A stretch of 64,000 nucleotides of DNA from Betaproteobacteria bacterium. GTDB lineage: Bacteria; Pseudomonadota; Gammaproteobacteria; Burkholderiales; Thiobacillaceae. The position numbers and the translations under genes are program-made. The notes under the pieces were generated by a model. That model saw only the letters and a program-made list of their open reading frames with translations. It searched no databases and was not told the origin of the DNA. Below, piece after piece: positions 58,316-64,000 of the stretch (position 1 is its first letter; every line of letters starts with the position of its first letter). The stretch is from assembly GCA_016234655.1 (NCBI GenBank), contig JACRAU010000033.1, positions 1-64,000 on the forward strand, read 5' to 3'.

Positions 58316-60316
58316 CTATGCCCCGCCTTCGGAAGTGGGGGGCAAAGAGCTTGTGGTGCAGTAGGCTTGCCTCTCATGAGTTGGCGTTGTCGGAAAAGCC
58401 AAGCTCAATGAGCGTGTGCGGACCATCCTGCTCAGGTATCCATTGCGCAAGGACTCAGGGCGGCGATTTACCAGCTCTGCCAAACATTGCAGCGTTAGAT
58501 AGTGTCCCTTGCAGATATCTAGCAATACCCTTTCTAGAACCTCCCGCTCCACCTTCTTTTTATCGCGCGGCACGCGAGCCAGTGCTTCCAGAGCGGCTCT
58601 TAGCGCCGGGTCAAGGAGGCCCAAGTCGTTAATGACCGGCAGAGGAAGCTGCTCGCTCAACAGGCAACCCTGGGCATCCCTTAGGTGGGGGAAAACTTGG
58701 GAGCTGGCCGGCAAAACTGGGGAGCTAGCCCCCAAATCTGGGGAGCTGGGAATCAAATCTTGGCGGGGTAGCAAACTTGCTAAGGGCGGTCCAAATACAT
58801 CCTCAGGAGTAGGTAGTGCCATCCCCGGTAAGTGATAGATGGCTCCCCGACCACCGGTGGACTCGAGCATTCCCATCTGGGTCAAATGCTGCAAGGTCCG
58901 GGAAATATCTACCGGGTGGGCACTCGATACGGCACACAAGCGGGCATGATTGACAGTCCCCTCGCTAGCCGCAAGTGCCAATGCCACGCGCTCCTCGTAG
59001 GGCATAGGGTCAAAGTCGCCTCCGAAGCGAGCCCTTAAACCCTGGATGACTTGCTCAGGGAACAAATCGATCATTCGGAGTTCAAGCAAGGTTTGGTTGT
59101 AGGGAGTGGTGCTCTCATAAAGCTTGGGGGGATTCCAGTGTTGGGCTTTCCAGCCCTGAAGAATCCTCGGTATGCCTGTGCCGGCTTGTTCACCGACGCC
59201 CACCAGGCGAAACATCTTGTGTAATGTGCGATTACGACAATCGGGCTCACCCCCTTGCAGGGCAACTTCTACAGGGATTCGCATCAACCCCGGATTGCGA
59301 AAGCCGAACATATCCGGCCGTTTGACTACTAATACAGAAGCTCTGTCGGTGTAATCCGCATGCACCAGTACATTGGCCAAGGCCTCGCGAAGAGCGACGT
59401 GTACTGGTGTTTCGTCCTGCCGTTCTCCCTTTTCGAGTTGAAAGGGCACTTTCAGATCGGCGGTGAGCTTGAGATAGACCTTGCGGTAGAAGTCGTAGAG
59501 ATTGCCCGACCATTTACCGTCTAATGTTAGGCGGTCAATCCAGCGCCGTTCTGTTTTTGCCTCGGGGCGCTCCTGGTAATCCAACATGTAATGAGGCAGT
59601 GCCTCCTGAATGGTCACCATTTGTCCGAACATCAGCAGTCCGGCTAAAGTCAATCCGGCCTCGTTTGTCTCGCGGTCACGTCGCCAGCCGCCGATCTGGC
59701 GCAAAAACTCTTGGTCGTCCAGAGAATTCCAAGGGTGGCCAGGGTCACGATTTGAAAAAACTTGACGATAGGCACGGAAGGTCTCGACATCCAGGTCGCC
59801 AATGCCATAACCCACAAGAATTCGGTCATCGCGGCTGTCCTCAACCTGTTCCGCCAGCATGCGTTTGACCTCTTCATCGGGCAACGTATGATCGCCCTCA
59901 TTAAAGCGGCGGTAGGTGTGGCCTGCGAGAGGGTTTAGCGTCAAGAATACCGGCCTCTGCTGTCGACTGGCACGAGGTATCTCAATCAGCAGCAGGGTTT
60001 TGCCTTCTAGCGTGAACTCTTGTACATCGGAATCCACGAGGAGATTGGCGCTCACCTTCTGACGGTTATTCAGGTTGTTGAATAGCTCGGTGCGGATTTT
60101 GTCAGGCGTTTGCACACCCTCTAAAACAAAGCCGCCATTCTTTTCACGTACGCCGAGTAGAACTACGCCGCCATTTGTGTTGGCAAAAGCACTGTAAGTG
60201 GGCCAAAAGTCATCTGGCAATGCACCCTTGCCATCGCGTCCTGCGGCAAGCTTGCATTCCAGTGCGACAGACTCACGGAGTAGCAACAGGTCTTCGAGTG
60301 TTTGTATGGCAATCAT
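58316..60316 (-). CDS. AlbA_2/Schlafen-type ATP-binding protein (COG2865-like)
   Basis: ESVALECKLAAGRDGKGALPDDFWPTYSAFANTNGGVVLLGV, REALANVLVHADYTD, RNPGLMRIP...CRNRTLHKMFRLVGVGEQAGTGIPRI. Confidence 0.85.
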   Translation of the reverse strand: MIAIQTLEDLLLLRESVALECKLAAGRDGKGALPDDFWPTYSAFANTNGGVVLLGVREKNGGFVLEGVQTPDKIRTELFNNLNNRQKVSANLLVDSDVQEFTLEGKTLLLIEIPRASRQQRPVFLTLNPLAGHTYRRFNEGDHTLPDEEVKRMLAEQVEDSRDDRILVGYGIGDLDVETFRAYRQVFSNRDPGHPWNSLDDQEFLRQIGGWRRDRETNEAGLTLAGLLMFGQMVTIQEALPHYMLDYQERPEAKTERRWIDRLTLDGKWSGNLYDFYRKVYLKLTADLKVPFQLEKGERQDETPVHVALREALANVLVHADYTDRASVLVVKRPDMFGFRNPGLMRIPVEVALQGGEPDCRNRTLHKMFRLVGVGEQAGTGIPRILQGWKAQHWNPPKLYESTTPYNQTLLELRMIDLFPEQVIQGLRARFGGDFDPMPYEERVALALAASEGTVNHARLCAVSSAHPVDISRTLQHLTQMGMLESTGGRGAIYHLPGMALPTPEDVFGPPLASLLPRQDLIPSSPDLGASSPVLPASSQVFPHLRDAQGCLLSEQLPLPVINDLGLLDPALRAALEALARVPRDKKKVEREVLERVLLDICKGHYLTLQCLAELVNRRPESLRNGYLSRMVRTRSLSLAFPTTPTHERQAYCTTSSLPPTSEGGA
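58692..58768. repeat. 21-bp imperfect tandem repeat in AlbA_2 gene
   Basis: AAAACTTGGGAGCTGGCCGGC / AAAACTGGGGAGCTAGCCCCC / AAATCTGGGGAGCTGGGAATC / partial; encodes SSPDLGA SSPVLPA SSQVFPH. Confidence 0.8.
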
Positions 60317-60373
60317 TTGAAAAGAAATGCCGTATCTGTTAAGTAATCCGATTATCCCTCGAATAACCTCGCC

Positions 60374-61153
60374 TTACAGGGTGGCATCGTAGTCCACGAT
60401 CAACGGCGCATGGTCGCTGAAGCGTTCGGCCTTGTACACCGAGCCGGCCTGCGCCTTGGCCGCGATGCCCGGCGTGGCGATCTGGTAGTCGATGCGCCAG
60501 CCGACGTTCTTGGCCCAGGCCTGGCCGCGGTTGCTCCACCAGGTGTAGGCCTCGCCCTCGTGTTCCGGGTAGAGGTGGCGGTAGGTGTCGACGTAGCCGA
60601 GCTGATCGAACAGCGCCGTCATCCAGGCCCGTTCCTCGGGCAGGAAACCGGAGTTCTTCAGGTTGCCCTTCCAGTTCTTCAGGTCGATCTCGCGGTGGGC
60701 GATGTTCCAATCGCCGCAGACGATGACCTCGCGGCCGGATTGTCGCAGTTTTTCCAGGTGCGGCCAGAAGCGGTCCATGAAGCTGAACTTCATTGCCTGG
60801 CGCTCCTCCGAACTGGAACCCGAAGGCAGGTAGACCGAGACGATGGAAGTATTGCCGAACCGCGCTTCGATGTAGCGGCCTTCCATGTCGATATCGGCGA
60901 TGTCCAGGCCTTCGATGATTTCATCCGGTTGGCGCTTGCAGTAGAGGCCGACCCCGCTGTAGCCCTTCTTCTCGGCGTAGTGGAAATAGCCGAAATAGCC
61001 CTCGGGGTTGAGCATATGCCTGGTCATGTCGCCGACCTGGGCCTTGAGCTCTTGCAGACAGATCACGTCGGCGTCTTGTCGGGGCAGCCAGTCGAAAAAG
61101 CCCTTGCGGCCGGCGGAGCGGATGCCGTTCAAATTGGCGGTTACAATTCGCAT
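60374..61153 (-). CDS. xth: Exodeoxyribonuclease III
   Basis: MRIVTANLNGIRSAGRKGFFDWLPRQDADVICLQELKAQ; GDWNIAHREIDLKN; SDHAPLIVDY. Confidence 0.95.
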   Translation of the reverse strand: MRIVTANLNGIRSAGRKGFFDWLPRQDADVICLQELKAQVGDMTRHMLNPEGYFGYFHYAEKKGYSGVGLYCKRQPDEIIEGLDIADIDMEGRYIEARFGNTSIVSVYLPSGSSSEERQAMKFSFMDRFWPHLEKLRQSGREVIVCGDWNIAHREIDLKNWKGNLKNSGFLPEERAWMTALFDQLGYVDTYRHLYPEHEGEAYTWWSNRGQAWAKNVGWRIDYQIATPGIAAKAQAGSVYKAERFSDHAPLIVDYDATL

Positions 61154-61170
61154 ATTGTCGATTCTATTTA

Positions 61171-61231
61171 ATCCGCAGATGACGCAGATTTTTCTGTTGT
61201 TCATCTGTGTAAATCTGCGTCATCTGCGGAT
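61171..61231. repeat. 21-bp-arm perfect inverted repeat (CCGCAGATGACGCAGAT type)
   Basis: ATCCGCAGATGACGCAGATTT-N19-AAATCTGCGTCATCTGCGGAT between xth and pyrE. Confidence 0.92.
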
Positions 61232-61251
61232 ACGGTTCTTAAGGTTTTGCC

Positions 61252-61893
61252 ATGCAGGATTACAAAAAGGATTTCATCGAATTCGCCATCGCGCAGCAGG
61301 TGCTGCTGTTCGGCGAGTTCAAGACCAAGGCCGGGCGCCTGAGCCCGTATTTCTTCAATGCCGGCCTGTTCAACGACGGCGTGGCGCTGAAGCGTCTCGG
61401 CGAATTCTACGCGAAAGCCATCCTCGATTCCGGCGTTGCCTTCGACGGCCTGTTCGGCCCGGCCTACAAGGGCATTCCGCTGGTCGCCACCATCGTCGTG
61501 GCGATGGCCGACTTGGGCCGCAACGTGCCGTTCAGCTTCAACCGCAAGGAGGCCAAGGACCACGGCGAGGGCGGCAGCATCGTCGGCGCGAAACTGCAGG
61601 GGCGGATGCTGATCGTCGACGACGTGATCTCGGCCGGCACCTCGGTGCGCGAATCGGTGCAGCTGATCCAGGCGGCCGGCGCCACGCCCTGCGGCGTCGC
61701 CATTGCGCTCGACCGCATGGAGCGCGGTCAGGGCGAGTTGTCGGCGGTGCAGGAGGTCGAGCGGCAACACGGCCTGCCGGTGATCAGCATCGTCAATCTG
61801 GACGACTTGACGAGCTATTTGATCGACAAGCCGGAGTGGCAGGGTACCTTGGCGGCGATCGAGGACTATCGGGCGCGCTACGGCGTGCGCTGA
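61252..61893 (+). CDS. pyrE: Orotate phosphoribosyltransferase
   Basis: [40 protein letters not shown]. Confidence 0.96.
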   Translation: MQDYKKDFIEFAIAQQVLLFGEFKTKAGRLSPYFFNAGLFNDGVALKRLGEFYAKAILDSGVAFDGLFGPAYKGIPLVATIVVAMADLGRNVPFSFNRKEAKDHGEGGSIVGAKLQGRMLIVDDVISAGTSVRESVQLIQAAGATPCGVAIALDRMERGQGELSAVQEVERQHGLPVISIVNLDDLTSYLIDKPEWQGTLAAIEDYRARYGVR

Positions 61894-61908
61894 TGCACGG
61901 AGCCGGCC

Positions 61909-63600
61909 TTAGCCTTCCAACGGCTCGGGCAAGTGCAGGCCGTAGCCCTGGGCGTGGTCGACGCCGATCTCGCGCAACTGGGCGCGCACGGCGTCGTTTT
62001 CCACGAACTCCGCGATGGTCTTGAGGCCGACGACATGACCGACTCGGTTGATCGATTCGACGATGGCGCGGTCGAGCGGATCGTCGATGATGTCGCGGAC
62101 GAAGGTGCCGTCGATCTTGAGATAATCGACCGGGATGGTCTTCAGGTAGGAGAACGAACTGAGGCCCGCGCCGAAGTCGTCCAGGGCGAAGGCGCAGCCC
62201 TCCGCGCGGATGCCTTGCATGAAACTGACCGCCCGGCCCAGGTTGCCGATGGCGGCCGTTTCGGTGACCTCGAAGCAAAGCATGCTCGGGGGGACCTCCG
62301 ACCTGCGTAACTCGTCGCGCAGGAAGTCGTAGAAGCCATCGTCGTTGATGGTCATGCCGGAGAGGTTGATGAAGACGCGCCGCACCGCACCGTCGAAGCG
62401 CGCGCGCTTTTGCGCCAGCGAGGACAGGAAGCGGCGGATGACCCAACGATCTAGGGCGGGGGCCAGGTTGTAGCGCTCGGCCGCCGGCAGGAAGGCGCCC
62501 GGGCTGGTGATCTGGCCGTTCTCGTCGAGCATGCGGACCAGCAACTCGCAGTTGGCGCCGTCATCGCCGTTCGCTTGCAGCGGCACGATGTTCTGGCGAT
62601 ACAGGACGAAGCGGTCATGCTCCAGCGCCCACTGGAGGCGCGAGACCCAGTGCATCTCGACGCGGCGGCGCTGCAAGTCGGCATCGTCCTCGGTATAGAC
62701 ATGGATGCGGTTGCGGCCGAGGTCCTTGGCGGCATAGCAGGCGATGTCCGCGTTGCGCATCAATTCGTCGACGCCGGTGCTGTGCGCGCCGATCGGGGCG
62801 ACCCCGATGCTGCCGCCGATGGCGTAGACCTTGCCGTCCCAGTTGAAGCGGAAACCTTGGATGGCCGCCAGCAGCTGCTCCGCCAGTTGCACGGCCCGCT
62901 CCGGCGGGCAGTTCTCCAGCAGCAGGCCGAACTCGTCGCCACCCAGCCGGGCCAGGGTGTCGTGCTCGCGCACCTGGCTCTGCATCAGGGCGGCCAGCTG
63001 CTTGAGCAGCTCGTCGCCGGCGAGATGGCCGCAGGTGTCGTTCACGACCTTGAACTGGTCCAGGTCCAGATAGAGCAGGGCGTGTTCGGTGTTCCAGTCA
63101 TTGGCATTGCACAGGGCCAGGGTCAGCCGCTGCTCGAAGCGGTGGCGGTTCATCAGGCCGGTCAGCGTGTCGTGCTGGGCCAGATGACGAATGGTCTCCT
63201 CCGCCTTGCGGTGCTGGCGCCGGACCGCGGACTCGCGCAACTCCCGCTCGATCGCGGGGGCCAGGCGGGCCAGGTTGCCCTTCATGATGTAGTCGCTGAC
63301 GCCGGCCTTCATCGCGTCGACGGCGGCCCCGTCGTCGATGGTGCCGGACACGATGATCACGGGCACGTCGGCGGCGGTCTGGCGGACCCGGGCCAAGGCC
63401 GCCTCGAAGCCGAAGCCGGGTAGGTTGTGATCGGCGATCACCAGGTCCCAGTCGTCCTGGCACAAGGCCGACTCCAGGCGGTCCGGGGTGTCGACCCGCT
63501 GGACCGTCAGGCTGAAGCCGTTGCGCTGCAATTCGCGCTCCACCAGCAGCGCGTCGTCTTCGGAATCCTCGATCAGCAGGATGCGCAAGACCGGACCCAT
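61909..63600 (-). CDS. Response regulator receiver-GGDEF-EAL protein
   Basis: RILLIEDSEDDALLVERELQ, DLVIADHNLPGFG, ARLGGDEFGLLLENCPPERA, CELLVRM, HAQGYGLHLPEPLEG. Confidence 0.95.
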   Translation of the reverse strand: MGPVLRILLIEDSEDDALLVERELQRNGFSLTVQRVDTPDRLESALCQDDWDLVIADHNLPGFGFEAALARVRQTAADVPVIIVSGTIDDGAAVDAMKAGVSDYIMKGNLARLAPAIERELRESAVRRQHRKAEETIRHLAQHDTLTGLMNRHRFEQRLTLALCNANDWNTEHALLYLDLDQFKVVNDTCGHLAGDELLKQLAALMQSQVREHDTLARLGGDEFGLLLENCPPERAVQLAEQLLAAIQGFRFNWDGKVYAIGGSIGVAPIGAHSTGVDELMRNADIACYAAKDLGRNRIHVYTEDDADLQRRRVEMHWVSRLQWALEHDRFVLYRQNIVPLQANGDDGANCELLVRMLDENGQITSPGAFLPAAERYNLAPALDRWVIRRFLSSLAQKRARFDGAVRRVFINLSGMTINDDGFYDFLRDELRRSEVPPSMLCFEVTETAAIGNLGRAVSFMQGIRAEGCAFALDDFGAGLSSFSYLKTIPVDYLKIDGTFVRDIIDDPLDRAIVESINRVGHVVGLKTIAEFVENDAVRAQLREIGVDHAQGYGLHLPEPLEG

Positions 63601-63602
63601 GG

Positions 63603-64000
63603 TCAGGGTCGAATGCTTGGTGGCGGTTCGTTCAACAACAGCCAGTACATGCCGAGCTGGCGGACCGCTTCGATGAACTGGTCGAACTCCACCGGCTTGC
63701 GGATATAGCTGTTGGTGCGCAATTCGTAGCCGGCGGTGATGTCGTTGTCTTCGTTCGAGGTGGTGAGGATGACCACGGGCAACAGCTTGGTCCGCTCGTC
63801 TTCGCGGATGCGGCGCAAGACCTCCAGGCCGTCGATTTTAGGCAGCTTGAGATCGAGCAGCACCACCTGCGGTTGGACGCCGAGGTCGCGGCCGGCATAG
63901 CCGCCGGTGCCGAACAAGTAGTCCAAGGCCTCGACGCCGTCGCGGGCGACCACGACCTCGTTGAGGATGTTGCATTTTTTCAGGGCGCGCAGGGTGAGAA
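63603..64000 (-). CDS. Response regulator receiver (truncated by window end)
   Basis: VVARDGVEALDYLFGTGG, VVLLDLKLPKIDGLEVLRRIR, VVILTTSNEDNDI; reading frame open to window edge. Confidence 0.9.
   Translation of the reverse strand, partial: LTLRALKKCNILNEVVVARDGVEALDYLFGTGGYAGRDLGVQPQVVLLDLKLPKIDGLEVLRRIREDERTKLLPVVILTTSNEDNDITAGYELRTNSYIRKPVEFDQFIEAVRQLGMYWLLLNEPPPSIRP

Overview
GC-rich proteobacterial chromosome segment, probably a betaproteobacterium, spanning the replication-origin region. From left to right: (1) an exopolysaccharide/glycosylation locus at 0.2-14.7 kb (flippase, several glycosyltransferases, DegT aminotransferase, cupin, methyltransferases, MBOAT plus SGNH-like acetylation pair, TPR/GT-C membrane protein) ending at a type IV pilin gene with a sigma54-type promoter; (2) housekeeping genes (AddA/UvrD-like helicase-nuclease, argJ, DUF815 ATPase, Nudix-ThiE fusion, phoU, LysR/DsrE-like pair, cyclophilin, SDR, DUF188); (3) the origin block gyrB-dnaN-[oriC]-dnaA / rpmH-rnpA-yidC-mnmE-ABC-GGDEF/EAL-mnmG-rsmG-parA-parB with four parS-like sites; (4) atpIBEFHAGDC-glmU-glmS, an extra ParA and an AmpG-like permease; (5) an AlbA_2/Schlafen-type ATP-binding gene, xth, pyrE and c-di-GMP/response-regulator genes. 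The observation I would follow up first is a compact DUF6883/DUF4926-like two-gene cassette directly behind gyrB, bracketed by two 77-bp copies of the gyrB 3' end (69/77 identical), with an AT-richer lipoprotein gene next to it. Others are heptamer-repeat arrays that begin exactly at the stop codons of atpD and glmU, hairpin plus G-tract repeats (two copies inside ORFs), a terminator-like hairpin inside rnpA, a parS site overlapping the gyrB start codon, and a putative pilin-glycosylation module. All family calls come from reading the translations; no database search was run.
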